Below are positions 32,732 to 41,819 of a stretch of DNA of 64,000 nt, piece by piece. Location of the stretch: positions 1 through 64,000 of the forward strand of contig CAZYBE010000015.1 in the NCBI GenBank assembly GCA_964645765.1. Direction: 5' to 3'. The DNA is from CAZGMN01 sp964645765 (GTDB lineage: Bacteria > Acidobacteriota > Aminicenantia > Aminicenantales > Aminicenantaceae). The stretch's first letter is position 1, and every line of letters starts with the position of its first letter. Below the pieces are notes generated by a model that did not search any database, was not told the DNA's origin, and worked only from the letters and a program-made list of their open reading frames with translations. The translations under genes were made by a program, and so were the position numbers.

Positions 32732-35140
32732 CTATTTGGCTTTGGTTTTCTTTTTTCTATCTTTAACCAAAGCCTGGTCAAAGACTTCCTTGATTTCCTC
32801 GACAAAAATGAATTCGATATCCTTTTTGGCTTTCTTGGGAATATCGATCAAATCTTTCTTGTTCGCCGCAGGCAAAATTATTTTCTTCACTCCTGCTCGC
32901 TGAGCAGCCAAAACCTTCTCTTTCACTCCACCGATGGGAAGAATATTGCCCCTCAGCGTAATCTCTCCAGTCATGGCCACATCCCGCTTGACTTTGAGAT
33001 TCGTGCAGACCGAGATGAGGGAAGTGGCGATGGTCACTCCAGCAGAAGGCCCATCTTTAGGAATGGCTCCCTCGGGAATATGGATGTGGAAGTCATTTTG
33101 AGTGAACATCTGGCTGTTAATGCCTAATTCCTTGGCATGGGCCCGGGCATAGCTCAACGCGGCATGAGCAGATTCTTTCATCACATCCCCCAACAACCCT
33201 GTCAGTGAGAGGTTTCCTTTTCCTTTCATCTTGGTGGCTTCGACAAAAAGCATCTCTCCGCCTGTGGCTGTCCAGGCCACGCCGGTTGTCACCCCAACTT
33301 GGTCTTGCGGGAGAAGCTGGTCTTTGAATATCTTTGGAGGGCCAAGGTGTTTTTCTATTCTCTGAGAAGTGATTTTAGTCGACTTCTTCTTCCCTTCAGC
33401 AACTCTTCGGGCGATCTTCCGGCAAACCGAGGCAATCTCCCTTTCGAGATTCCTCACCCCTGCCTCTCTTGTATATTGAGAAATAATTTTCTTTATCGAC
33501 CCGCTGGTGAAGGAGATTAATTTTTCACTAAGGGCATTTTCATTGACCTGCTTTGGCACAAGATGCCGGAGGGCAATCTGCAACTTCTCTTCTTCTGTAT
33601 AACCCGGAAGATGGATGACCTCCATTCGGTCACGGAAGGCGGGCAGTATGGGATCAAGCAGATTGGCGGTGGTGATGAACATGACCTTGCTCAAATCAAA
33701 CGGGACGCCCAGGTAATGGTCGCGAAATGAATAATTTTGCTCAGGATCCAAGACTTCGAGAAGAGCAGCTGAAGGGTCGCCCCTGAAATCAGCGCCAATT
33801 TTGTCCACTTCATCCATCATAAAAACAGGATTGTTCGAAGCGACTCTTCTCAGTCCCTGGATAATCCTCCCTGGCAGAGCCCCGACATAAGTTCTTCTAT
33901 GGCCTCTGATTTCTGCTTCATCTCTCACCCCTCCGAGAGAAATGCGTATGAATTTTCGTCCCAATGCCCTGGATATTGACCGGCCGAGCGAAGTCTTGCC
34001 CACTCCAGGAGGTCCGACAAAGCAGAGAATGGGCCCTTTTATTTTTTTTGAGAGTTTTCTCACTCCCAGATATTCGACGATCCTTTCCTTAACCTTTTCC
34101 AGGCCATAATGATCTTCATCCAGAATTTTCTTCGCTTCCCGCAGGTCAAGGTTATCGACTGTGCTCTTGTCCCAGGGAAGGGCAAACATCCAATCCAGAT
34201 AGTTGCGGACCACGGCTGTCTCGGCTGACTCGGGATGCATCTGAGAGAGGCGCTTAATCTGTTTCTCCAGCTCGTCCCTGACCTCTTCAGAAACTTTTAA
34301 CTTCTTGAGTGCATCTTGATAGCCTTTTATTTCTTCCTGAAGCTCAGTCCCTTCTCCCAACTCCTTCTGGATAGCTTTCATCTGCTGCCGCAAGTAATAC
34401 TGCTTCTGGAGCTTGTCCATTTCTCCCTTGGCCTCAGTGCTGATTTTGCTCTGGACATCCAGAAGCTCGAGTTCCCTGGTTAATAGCTCATAGACTCTTT
34501 TTAGTCTCTGGACAGGGTCAACGATCTCTAAAATCTGCTGAGCCTCATTAATTTTTAATTCCAAGTTGGCGGCGGTCAGGTCAGCCAACCTTCCCGGCTC
34601 TTCGATATTAGCTGCCAAAATCATGACCTCAGGAGGAATATCTTTCCCCAAGGAAGATGCCTTCTCCAGCCCGGTCCGGGTGCTGCGGAGCAAGGCCTCG
34701 ACCTCTATCGATTTGGCCGCTTCCTCAGGCTCTTGAACGACGCTGACCTCGACTGAATAATAAGGCTTTTCCTCATCCAGGCTTTCTATCCTTGCCCTGA
34801 CAAGACCCTGGGCGAGGATTCTTACCCTTCCATCTGGAAGCTTCAGCATTCTCATGATCAAGGCCACGGTGCCTGTATCATAGACATCTTCCCTTTTTGG
34901 CTCTTCAATCTCCATATTCTTTTGAGTCAAGAGAAGAATCATCCTGTGGCTGGAAAGGGAATAGTCAATGGCATTCTTAGATTTTTCTCTCCCCACGAAT
35001 AAAGGGATAACCATGTATGGAAAAACAACAATATCTCTCAACATCAAAACAGGCAATTCTTTGGGAACATGAATCTTCTTGTCCCGGTCCTGCAGAATGT
35101 CTTCTGTTTTTTCTTCGCTCCCGTCTTCCTTCTTTGCCAT
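32732..35140 (-). CDS. lon: ATP-dependent protease La (Lon)
   Basis: 802 residues, the usual LonA length: N-terminal LAN domain (about 28-220), coiled region, AAA+ module with Walker A GPPGVGKTS at about 376-384 and Walker B MDEVDKIG, and a C-terminal protease domain with the Ser/Lys dyad (Ser about 699 in PKDGPSAG; Lys about 742 in GGVKEKVLAA). It degrades misfolded and regulatory cytosolic proteins. No HAIR/CIRCE-like element was seen upstream. An Hsp20 remnant and nrdR precede it, and thiL follows. Confidence 0.97.
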   Translation of the reverse strand: MAKKEDGSEEKTEDILQDRDKKIHVPKELPVLMLRDIVVFPYMVIPLFVGREKSKNAIDYSLSSHRMILLLTQKNMEIEEPKREDVYDTGTVALIMRMLKLPDGRVRILAQGLVRARIESLDEEKPYYSVEVSVVQEPEEAAKSIEVEALLRSTRTGLEKASSLGKDIPPEVMILAANIEEPGRLADLTAANLELKINEAQQILEIVDPVQRLKRVYELLTRELELLDVQSKISTEAKGEMDKLQKQYYLRQQMKAIQKELGEGTELQEEIKGYQDALKKLKVSEEVRDELEKQIKRLSQMHPESAETAVVRNYLDWMFALPWDKSTVDNLDLREAKKILDEDHYGLEKVKERIVEYLGVRKLSKKIKGPILCFVGPPGVGKTSLGRSISRALGRKFIRISLGGVRDEAEIRGHRRTYVGALPGRIIQGLRRVASNNPVFMMDEVDKIGADFRGDPSAALLEVLDPEQNYSFRDHYLGVPFDLSKVMFITTANLLDPILPAFRDRMEVIHLPGYTEEEKLQIALRHLVPKQVNENALSEKLISFTSGSIKKIISQYTREAGVRNLEREIASVCRKIARRVAEGKKKSTKITSQRIEKHLGPPKIFKDQLLPQDQVGVTTGVAWTATGGEMLFVEATKMKGKGNLSLTGLLGDVMKESAHAALSYARAHAKELGINSQMFTQNDFHIHIPEGAIPKDGPSAGVTIATSLISVCTNLKVKRDVAMTGEITLRGNILPIGGVKEKVLAAQRAGVKKIILPAANKKDLIDIPKKAKKDIEFIFVEEIKEVFDQALVKDRKKKTKAK

Positions 35141-35155
35141 GTCTTTCCTCCAGCT

Positions 35156-35278
35156 CTAATCCTTTGACTGCCGGATTTTCAAAATAAATTCTTTCTCTGC
35201 TTTCTTCTTATATTTCCTCAAGTTAATGCGCAAGACTCCATTCTCAAACGAGGCTTGTGCATTTTCTGGGATGACCAT
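35156..35278 (-). pseudogene. Hsp20 (alpha-crystallin) C-terminal remnant
   Basis: A 40-codon frame with GAGGAGAG just before ATG. MVIPENAQASFENGVLRINL followed by RKYKKK copies the end of an Hsp20 domain (A-x-F-x-NGVL-x-I-x-L). The preceding ~50 residues of the domain are missing; the nrdR coding end lies where they should be. In Aminicenantes-like and other genomes, small heat-shock genes sit next to lon, so a deletion of the 5' part is plausible. A functional 40-residue peptide seems unlikely. Confidence 0.55.
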
Positions 35279-35291
35279 CTCTCCTCGGCCT

Positions 35292-35747
35292 TCACTTTTC
35301 CTTGAGAAGCGACTCCAGCTCTTGCTTAAACTCAACAACATCCTTGAATTCTCGATAGACCGAAGCAAACCTGACGTAGGCCACCGTATCCAGCGCCTTG
35401 AGCCTGTTCATTACCAGCAGGCCAATCTCTGAAGCGTTCATCTCTTTATCGGGCCTTTCCATCAGCCTGCTCTCGACCTCTTCAACCACCTCTTCCAGCT
35501 TGGCCAAAGGAACGGGCCTTTTTTCGCAGGCCTTGAGCATACCCTGGAGAAGCTTTTGCCCGTCGAACGGCTGCCGACTTCCGTCTTTTTTTACGACCAT
35601 ATAGAGAATCTCTTCGATTTTTTCGTAAGTCGTGAACCTGCGCTTGCAGGAAAGGCACTCTCTGCGGCGGCGGACGCACATTCCATTTTTGCTTTCACGG
35701 GAATCAATGACCTTGCTCTCCGAATGCTCACAGTAAGGGCATCTCAT
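35292..35747 (-). CDS. nrdR: Transcriptional repressor NrdR
   Basis: 151 residues. The zinc ribbon has CPYC at 3-6 and CLSC further on, with SKVIDSRESKNG and RRRRECLSCKRRFTTYE between and after. An ATP-cone domain follows (VVKKDGSRQPFDGQKLLQGM onward). NrdR senses dATP/ATP and represses ribonucleotide reductase genes; none are in this window. The start overlaps the end of the upstream UPF0104 gene by 4 bases. Confidence 0.95.
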   Translation of the reverse strand: MRCPYCEHSESKVIDSRESKNGMCVRRRRECLSCKRRFTTYEKIEEILYMVVKKDGSRQPFDGQKLLQGMLKACEKRPVPLAKLEEVVEEVESRLMERPDKEMNASEIGLLVMNRLKALDTVAYVRFASVYREFKDVVEFKQELESLLKEK

Positions 35748-36772
35748 TCTTCGGTAACCTCACCAAGCTTTTTAAGCTGAAACAGTGAAATTCCCTCTTT
35801 CCAAAGTATAGTATATCCTACGAGGCAAGTCATCACAACTTGAATGGCATGAACGACGATGGTCATGCTCACCGCCATGCTGGCGTCGATGTTGTAGAGA
35901 GAGGTCAAGCCTATCCTGCTGAAAACGTCAAATCCTCCGATCATGCCGGGAAGGGGGATGGAGGCGCCGACCATCAGCAGAAAGCTGTAGGGGAAAAGCA
36001 GGAAATATGTAATAGGAATTTTGTAGGCATAGAAGAAAATCCAGTAATAAAAAATAATGCCGAGCCAGACCACAAAGGATAGGAATATGTAGAGGAGGAG
36101 ATTTCCGATGGAATGAAAAAATTTCAAGCCGTGGATAAATTCGACAAAAAATTCATGAATTCTTTTAGATATTTTTTGAGGAAACGGCTTCAAGAGAAAG
36201 GCAATGGCGGCGAGCGCCTTTTCTCTAAAAAAATAGATAACCAGGATGAGAACAATCAGAACTGAAGAAAGAATAACTCCGACCGTGCCCCAAAACTGAA
36301 GATGTGAATATCCCTCCTTATTGAGCCGAAAATAGGAAGAATAAAGAGGCTTGGAAAGAAGAAAAAGTCCAAGCAGTGTGCAATTGGTCAGAACATCAAA
36401 AGTCCTTTCGACAAAGACTGTGCCCATAACGAATCCCTTTCTCATCTTCTCTTTCTGAGCTAAATACAAAGGCTTGACCAGCTCTCCGAGTCTTCCTGGA
36501 AAAATCAAAGTGACAGTAAAGCCGATGGCATTGGCGGCAAATCTGTTGGCGAGGCTTACATTCTTTTTCTGGTGGATGAGGAGATATTTCCACCTGATGG
36601 AGCGAGTGAGAATATGGAGTGGCGAAAGTAGAATAAGGAGAATAAAAAATTTTGGGTCGACTTTAATTAAATTGGCTAAAACGGCTTTCCAATCTACGCT
36701 CCGAAAGAAGAAATAAAGAAAAACAAAGGTCAGAAAGAAGATGATACTCAGGCGAATAGCGGTTTTTTTCAT
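35744..36772 (-). CDS. UPF0104 / lysylphosphatidylglycerol synthase transmembrane-region protein
   Basis: 342 residues with about eight membrane helices and the family marks RSIRWKYLLI, IFPGRLGELVKPLYLAQ and GASIPLPGMIGGFDVFSRIG. The family comprises integral membrane proteins related to the flippase part of MprF, and members may move lipids. The enzymatic lysyl-transfer domain of MprF is absent. It is coupled to nrdR by a 4-base overlap, an uncommon pairing. Confidence 0.82.
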   Translation of the reverse strand: MKKTAIRLSIIFFLTFVFLYFFFRSVDWKAVLANLIKVDPKFFILLILLSPLHILTRSIRWKYLLIHQKKNVSLANRFAANAIGFTVTLIFPGRLGELVKPLYLAQKEKMRKGFVMGTVFVERTFDVLTNCTLLGLFLLSKPLYSSYFRLNKEGYSHLQFWGTVGVILSSVLIVLILVIYFFREKALAAIAFLLKPFPQKISKRIHEFFVEFIHGLKFFHSIGNLLLYIFLSFVVWLGIIFYYWIFFYAYKIPITYFLLFPYSFLLMVGASIPLPGMIGGFDVFSRIGLTSLYNIDASMAVSMTIVVHAIQVVMTCLVGYTILWKEGISLFQLKKLGEVTEE

Positions 36773-36854
36773 TAAGAGGCGTCAATATTATCACCTGAAA
36801 TAGGCCAAGTCAACGCAACTTTAGTTTAGGCAATCATCACAACTCCAGTGGAAT

Positions 36855-36912
36855 GAATAGCTCAGGCTGGGTGTTTCGAACGGTTTTCTCAAACACCCAG
36901 CTTGAGCTATTC
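36855..36912. repeat. Long hairpin: 22-bp inverted repeat with 14-base loop
   Basis: Arms 36855-36876 and 36891-36912 are complementary at 21 of 22 positions; the exception becomes a G-U pair if transcribed rightward. Each arm contains AATAGCTCA-x-GCTGGGTGTTT. No T-run follows on either side, so it is not a standard terminator. It lies between the UPF0104 gene start and the tRNA-Gln promoter. Confidence 0.75.
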
Positions 36913-36957
36913 TAAACTACAAATTTGGAAAAATTGCTTCTTGACTTTTGCCATGGG

Positions 36958-36986
36958 TTGAAAAAAGATAAGACATTTTTTATTAT
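36958..36986 (+). promoter_or_regulatory. Promoter of tRNA-Gln
   Basis: TTGAAA at 36958-36963 and TATTAT at 36981-36986 with a 17-base spacer; the tRNA starts 13 bases later. Confidence 0.5.
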
Positions 36987-36998
36987 AACTTCTCTGGT

Positions 36999-37072
36999 TG
37001 GGAAGTCGTCCAACGGCAGGACACATGACTCTGGATCATGCGATCTAGGTTCGAATCCTAGCTTCCCAGCCA
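36999..37072 (+). tRNA. tRNA-Gln (anticodon CTG), CCA encoded
   Basis: Acceptor TGGGAAG pairs with CTTCCCA. The anticodon stem CATGA/TCATG encloses loop CTCTGGA with anticodon CTG at 37031-37033. T-arm CTAGG-TTCGAAT-CCTAG is perfect. G73 and CCA (37070-37072) are encoded. Confidence 0.97.
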
Positions 37073-37171
37073 GCCCCTCCAATATCTTTCCTTTAAAAAT
37101 AGAGGGTCATCAACTCCTTAATCGAGCCAAAAGGGAGAAGAAATTAGTTTTAGACTAATCTAAATTTTCGC

Positions 37172-37915
37172 TCAGAAACGCTTGAGCGGAATGTTCCGGT
37201 TTTTCAAATTTTCGAGGACAAAAGGATAAGCTTCCAAGATTTCCTCTTCGAGCCTGGCCTTGATTTTGTATTCGCCAAGAAGCTTTTTTAAGCGGCCAAT
37301 CTCCTCGTCATTGAAGAGCTCTCTCATCACGGCCGGCCAGGCCTTGACCCCCAGATTTTCCAGTTCCTTGAGCGCAATAAAAGGATAAGAGAAAAACTCC
37401 TTTCTTGCCCCGGTGATGAGCTCGAAAGAATCCTCATCAACACCCTTTATCGCAACCCTGACCCATAAATTCCTGAGTTTCAATTTCTTTACAAGGTCGG
37501 CTCTGGAACCCAGAAAAAATCCGTTTGTTTCGAGGACAAAAACAGAAAAAGGCGCCTCTCTAAAAATAATCTCGACCACCTCGAGAAGATGCTCGAATGA
37601 GCCTTCGCCCAAAACTGGCTCTGAGCCAGTGACACGGAAGAGATTAAAAGACCGTCGCCTGGCGATTTTGAGGAGAATTGAAGCGACCTGCTGGGGAGAG
37701 TAAAACTTATTGAAGCGCTCAGGATTTAAATTCCTCCAGTAATTCCAGCAGTAGGCACAGAGAAAAGAACAGCCGACCGCATCAGCCGTGGCAATGCCGC
37801 CGTAATAGGGAGCTGGCCTGAACCTGTAATACATCCTTCTTCCCTCTTTCAGGACGATGCGCTCGACTTCTCTCGACCTTTCCAGCGCATCAAAAGGAAA
37901 ACGAAGGCTCATCAT
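37172..37915 (-). CDS. Radical SAM protein of unknown function
   Basis: 247 residues. The 4Fe-4S cluster site GCSFLCAYCWNYW has C49-x3-C53-x2-C56, the radical SAM signature. The SAM-binding GSEPVLG stretch and an FVLETNGFFLG strand follow, as in the activating-enzyme-like branch. The N-terminal RRMYYRFRPAPYYGGIATAD resembles archaeal-type and pyruvate-formate-lyase-activase-like proteins. No partner enzyme is adjacent. It is followed downstream by the divergent tRNA-Gln, and substrate is unknown. Confidence 0.85.
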   Translation of the reverse strand: MMSLRFPFDALERSREVERIVLKEGRRMYYRFRPAPYYGGIATADAVGCSFLCAYCWNYWRNLNPERFNKFYSPQQVASILLKIARRRSFNLFRVTGSEPVLGEGSFEHLLEVVEIIFREAPFSVFVLETNGFFLGSRADLVKKLKLRNLWVRVAIKGVDEDSFELITGARKEFFSYPFIALKELENLGVKAWPAVMRELFNDEEIGRLKKLLGEYKIKARLEEEILEAYPFVLENLKNRNIPLKRF

Positions 37916-37954
37916 TAGTCCTTAATAAAGCTTAAATGAAATCTTTTTCGAAGC

Positions 37955-37987
37955 ATAAAAAAATAAGAACTTGCGATTAAATCGCAA
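37955..37987 (-). terminator. Rho-independent terminator after the HD-GYP gene
   Basis: On the minus strand, TTGCGAT-TTA-ATCGCAA forms a 7-bp hairpin followed by GTTCTTATTTTTTT. It lies about 26 bases after the HD-GYP stop. The stem is short but the T-rich tail is good. Confidence 0.5.
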
Positions 37988-38012
37988 AGGGAATCTCCAA
38001 TCCTGTCCGGCT

Positions 38013-39602
38013 TTATTTTTTGCTGGGGCGGGTCTCTTTTTTAGGAACAGTCTCCTCATCATGAATCTTGGTCAAGTCATCTGTCTTGGCCAGGGTCTTG
38101 TAATTCAACTCGACAAAACGGACAAGAGCATCAACGACTTCAGAGTCGAACTGCTTCCCTTTCAGGGCACTGCACTTTTCAAGAGCCTTTTTTAATGATA
38201 AGGGCTTGTTATACGGCCTCTGGGTGGTCATGGCGTCAAAAGCATCTGCTGCGCCTATGATCCGGGCACCGAGCGGAATCTTGTCGCCCTTCAGAGCATC
38301 CGGATACCCTGAACCATCATAATGTTCGTGATGATGGCGAATCGTGGGCAGGACAAAACTGAGATACTCGATTGGCCTGAGAATATTCTCACCGGTGAGA
38401 ACATGGGCCTGGATGGAATGGAATTCAACCGTGGAGAGAGCGCTTTCTTTGCCGATGATATGCTCCCTGACGCCGATTTTGCCGATATCATGGAGCTCTG
38501 CTGCTGTTTTTATTCGCTTGCATTCCTCTTCGCTCAGCTTCATCTCTTGGGCGATGCCGAGCGCATAACGGCTCGTCCTCTGCGAGTGCCCTCGTGTGTA
38601 AGGGTCTTTTGCCTCCACAGTGTTCATCAGCGCCAGGATGGCTTCATGGTAGGCTTTCTGAAGGTCCTCGTAGAGTCGAGAGTTCTCTATGGCGATTGCC
38701 GACTGGTTGGCCAGAGCCGAAAGAAGGGCGACATCGTTTTCATCAAAGCAGTCCGGTTTTTCGCGGTTATCAACATAGATCACACCCAAGACTCCCATTT
38801 TGCTCACCAGCGGAGCGCAAATCACAGAGCGAATATTCATGCTGAGCACACTTTCTGCGGCTGAAAAGCGGTTGTCTTGAAAGGCATCGTTGGCCAGAAT
38901 ACAGACTTTCTCTTTGACCGATTTGTCGACCATGCTCTTGGAAACATGAAAAGGCTGGGGAGAAGCCTCGCCTCTTTCTTTGATGAATTTTGGCACGAAA
39001 TCATTTTCTTTCTCTCTGAGCAGAATACAGACTCTTTGCACATCGGGAAATACGCCAAGCAATTTTTCAGATATCTGATTGAGCAGTTCATCAACCGATT
39101 GCATGGAATTGATGGTGTTGCCCACTTCGTAGATGATTTCAAGGTTTTTGATCAACTTTCCGATAAGGGCCTGCTTTTTGGCATCGAACTTTTTAACTTC
39201 CAGCATAGTGAGTTCGGGAGAGGCGACAACCTCATCAATCTGGTTTAAGAGAAGGTTAAGAGGAGCCTTGGTGGTGCTGAGCGGCTCGCCTTCTTTCCAT
39301 TTGAAGCCTGTGCTTAAGTCCTCGCCAAGAACCTTGATTTTGGTGTCGCCGAGCCTTATCAGGTCGCCCGGGATTAAGACCTGGCGCATGACTCGATTTT
39401 CGTTGATGAAGGAGCCATTCAAACTGTCTTTATCATAAAAAATGAAAGCATCGCCTTCGCGAACGACCTCGGCATGGATTCTTGACAGCTTCTTGTCGTT
39501 GAGGACAACATCGCACATGGAGTCGCGGCCCATGACCGTGCGCACGCGGCCGAGTTCCCAGACGCTGTTTTTCTCCTGGCCTTCGATACAGATGAATTTC
39601 AT
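38013..39602 (-). CDS. FHA-GAF-HD-GYP signalling protein (probable c-di-GMP phosphodiesterase)
   Basis: 529 residues. FHA domain at about 1-100 (VMGRDSMCDVVLNDKKLSRI, then NGSFIN), GAF domain at about 150-315, HD-GYP domain at about 330-500 with H371-D372 in LHDIGKIG, RHHHEHYDGSGYPDALKGD and the ADAFDAMTTQRPY segment. FHA domains bind phosphothreonine, GAF domains bind small ligands, and HD-GYP domains hydrolyse c-di-GMP, so this is a cytoplasmic integrator of kinase and ligand signals. Full metal-ligand sets are present, suggesting activity. It is monocistronic, ending in a hairpin terminator. Confidence 0.93.
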   Translation of the reverse strand: MKFICIEGQEKNSVWELGRVRTVMGRDSMCDVVLNDKKLSRIHAEVVREGDAFIFYDKDSLNGSFINENRVMRQVLIPGDLIRLGDTKIKVLGEDLSTGFKWKEGEPLSTTKAPLNLLLNQIDEVVASPELTMLEVKKFDAKKQALIGKLIKNLEIIYEVGNTINSMQSVDELLNQISEKLLGVFPDVQRVCILLREKENDFVPKFIKERGEASPQPFHVSKSMVDKSVKEKVCILANDAFQDNRFSAAESVLSMNIRSVICAPLVSKMGVLGVIYVDNREKPDCFDENDVALLSALANQSAIAIENSRLYEDLQKAYHEAILALMNTVEAKDPYTRGHSQRTSRYALGIAQEMKLSEEECKRIKTAAELHDIGKIGVREHIIGKESALSTVEFHSIQAHVLTGENILRPIEYLSFVLPTIRHHHEHYDGSGYPDALKGDKIPLGARIIGAADAFDAMTTQRPYNKPLSLKKALEKCSALKGKQFDSEVVDALVRFVELNYKTLAKTDDLTKIHDEETVPKKETRPSKK

Positions 39603-39945
39603 CGGCTTAGCTCTCGGTTAATCCTTGAAGAGAGAAATGTTTCGCGGAAAAGTGAGCTGAGATTCTTTTTTACTCCTTCGCAATCTTCTAATCTCCGCTC
39701 CCTCTGCCTTTGCCCGAGCAAAAGCAATATTTTCCATCGCCCAACGGAAAAATTTATAACACAGGAAAGATTTGAAGTCAAACAAAGCAAAAAGGAATAA
39801 AATCAAAAAAAAGAGATCATTACCCCGCTCCGCTCCTGGCAGTGGCACATAAAATATAAGGCTTTTATTGGCTGAATAAGGAAAAAATTTATCTTTAAGA
39901 ATTAAGTTTTGGAGCGAAAAAAAATTTAAATTTTTTGAGGGACAA
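39603..39945. other. Intergenic region without a gene
   Basis: 343 bases between the HD-GYP gene start and the 3' end of tRNA-Glu. It is AT-rich near 39850-39945. Short open frames have no ribosome-binding sites or recognisable proteins. It must contain the HD-GYP promoter, but no convincing box pair was found. Confidence 0.4.
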
Positions 39946-40021
39946 TGGCAGCGCTACGGGGATTCGAACCCCGGTTTGATGGCTGAGAACCACCCGTCCT
40001 AGTCCCCTAGACGATAGCGCC
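39946..40021 (-). tRNA. tRNA-Glu (anticodon CTC), CCA encoded
   Basis: On the minus strand, acceptor GGCGCTA pairs with TAGCGCT (a G-U pair at 1-72). The anticodon loop TTCTCAG holds CTC (complement of 39985-39987). T-arm CGGGG-TTCGAAT-CCCCG is perfect. G73 and CCA are encoded (complement of 39946-39949). Confidence 0.96.
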
Positions 40022-40030
40022 GAAGTCAAC

Positions 40031-40059
40031 AAAATAGCAAACAGGCCTTTTGTTGTCAA
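40031..40059 (-). promoter_or_regulatory. Promoter of tRNA-Glu
   Basis: Minus strand: TTGACA (complement of 40054-40059), 17-base spacer, TATTTT (complement of 40031-40036), with the tRNA starting 10 bases later. The boxes and spacing equal those of tRNA-Thr. It starts 18 bases after the fucose isomerase stop. Confidence 0.6.
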
Positions 40060-40076
40060 TCCATCGTATTTCCATC

Positions 40077-41819
40077 TTATTTTTTTGCGGACATGAGCAT
40101 CTTGGCCCTGACTTCACCGCCGTTTATTCTCCAGAGCATGGGCATTGGCCTGTCAACTCCTTCTATGGACTCGGGCGTATTCTCCCAGCGGTAGTTGAGA
40201 ATCAGGTTATAATCTGAAAAATGCTGCCATCGCCGGCGAGGAAGACCAGTCACCATATGGAAATGATTGGCTGGCATTCCGACTTTGACCAGGCTGGCAT
40301 GTATGTGGTCAAATGTAACAAATGTATGGGGCCAGGAATAATTGGAAGCATGGCAGCATCTCTCGCTAAGCTTCGCTGGAAGCTCGACGCTCTGGGCTTC
40401 ATCCTGGATCATGGTGAACGTCGCCGAAAGGTCAGAATAGGCCAATCTCCCTGCCATGCCGGTTATCCCCTTGGGCGAGATAAAGCCCACTGAAAAGCCA
40501 AGTCCTGGAAAATAGTATTCAATGGCTTTGAAAAGATATGCCTCCTGAGCATAATCCAGGGAGGCGCTGCCTGAGTTGTTTCCGTCGATAAAACCTCTCT
40601 TCATCCAGATTTCATTCTTGTAAGGAGCGAGGTCGAGCTTAATTTCGCCGGCGATCTTTTCTATCTCCCAAGGCTCATAGACTTTTCGAAAATCCATGAA
40701 TAAGGGCGGCTTCCCTCCAGTCAAGTAACAGTAAGCAATCATAGTCAGAAGGCCCTGGATGTCGTTCTCTGTAGAAAAAGGAATCACGGTCTTTGCTCCA
40801 GTATGGTCTTCAGTCGAATTAAACAGGGATTCAGCGATATCAGCCGTCGTCAGAGGTATTCCTCGCCTGTCCGAACCCCAGGCGAGCTGGCTTGTCCAGC
40901 CTCCTCCGATGGCGTTTATCTCCCTCATGTAGTTCCTGATGATCAGGTAGAGAGCCAATCCCTCATCGAGCTTGTTCCTGTCTTCCTCAGAAAGCTGAGG
41001 CGGACGGATATCTTTTTGGGTGTAAACGGCTTTTTTGAACTCGACAATCTCTTCGGTGTTGGAGAAGATGCGATTCTTGAACTTAATGTTCATCACCCAG
41101 TTCCTCAGCCCTTTGAGCTCCTCTGGGTCGTAGCCTCCTTTCTTGTGAATCATGTCAGCAAAAATCTTCATCGATTCGCGCGTCGACTCGAGGCCGAAGA
41201 AACGCCTGGCCGCATGAACATGATTTATGGCTGTCTCCATCTGCATCGAGTCCGTATCAACCGAAAGATATCTTTTTCCCCGCAGTGCGACTGTAGCCAT
41301 CATGGCATAGGCAAGGTCAATTATTTCATCCTTGGTCTTTGGGTCAAATTCCGGATTCATGCCTGTCTCTGGCATGTTTCCGATGACCATCGGACAGAGA
41401 CGGCCGGTCTGGGCATAGGCACCGACTAGAGCATCGATTCCCACCACTCCGGGCTTGGGTGCATTGTTGCCCCCGATACAGGCTAAGGGAGTTGTCGGAG
41501 GAAAATGGGCGGTGAGGGCCATGGCGCTTTTTCCAGGGAAGAACCAGGTGTCAGGGACGATGACCATGGCTTCCACTCCGGCTTCCTTCATTTGCTTAGC
41601 GCCGGAGTCGGCTGTTGCCTCGCTATCGATAAGATGAGAGCAGTAAAAAATGTTCAGAGCAGTTCCGTCAGGCATCCTCAGGCGTTCTGCCAGAAGATTG
41701 GCTGTCATCATTCCTATGTTGAACGCCCTCTGCCGCGAAGCCTCGTCAATTCTCGGGTCGCAGGGAACGAAAATTCCCAAACAGGGAACGTTTGACTTTT
41801 TCTCTTTAACGAAGGGCAT
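40077..41819 (-). CDS. fucI: L-fucose isomerase family protein
   Basis: 580 residues against about 590 for E. coli FucI, with an AAGGAGG site 4 bases before ATG. Metal and catalytic residues align by eye: E351 in STENDIQG and D376 in FMDFRK, with a histidine-rich ANHFHMV segment near 520. FucI converts aldose L-fucose (or D-arabinose) to the ketose. Kinase, aldolase and transporter genes are not adjacent. Preceding VPDTWFFPGKSAMALTAHFP fits the N-terminal substrate domain. Exact sugar is unproven. Confidence 0.87.
   Translation of the reverse strand: MPFVKEKKSNVPCLGIFVPCDPRIDEASRQRAFNIGMMTANLLAERLRMPDGTALNIFYCSHLIDSEATADSGAKQMKEAGVEAMVIVPDTWFFPGKSAMALTAHFPPTTPLACIGGNNAPKPGVVGIDALVGAYAQTGRLCPMVIGNMPETGMNPEFDPKTKDEIIDLAYAMMATVALRGKRYLSVDTDSMQMETAINHVHAARRFFGLESTRESMKIFADMIHKKGGYDPEELKGLRNWVMNIKFKNRIFSNTEEIVEFKKAVYTQKDIRPPQLSEEDRNKLDEGLALYLIIRNYMREINAIGGGWTSQLAWGSDRRGIPLTTADIAESLFNSTEDHTGAKTVIPFSTENDIQGLLTMIAYCYLTGGKPPLFMDFRKVYEPWEIEKIAGEIKLDLAPYKNEIWMKRGFIDGNNSGSASLDYAQEAYLFKAIEYYFPGLGFSVGFISPKGITGMAGRLAYSDLSATFTMIQDEAQSVELPAKLSERCCHASNYSWPHTFVTFDHIHASLVKVGMPANHFHMVTGLPRRRWQHFSDYNLILNYRWENTPESIEGVDRPMPMLWRINGGEVRAKMLMSAKK

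Noticed and set aside
39618..39848. 63-76 codon frames upstream of the HD-GYP gene
   Set aside because: Starts lack ribosome-binding sites and the translations look random.
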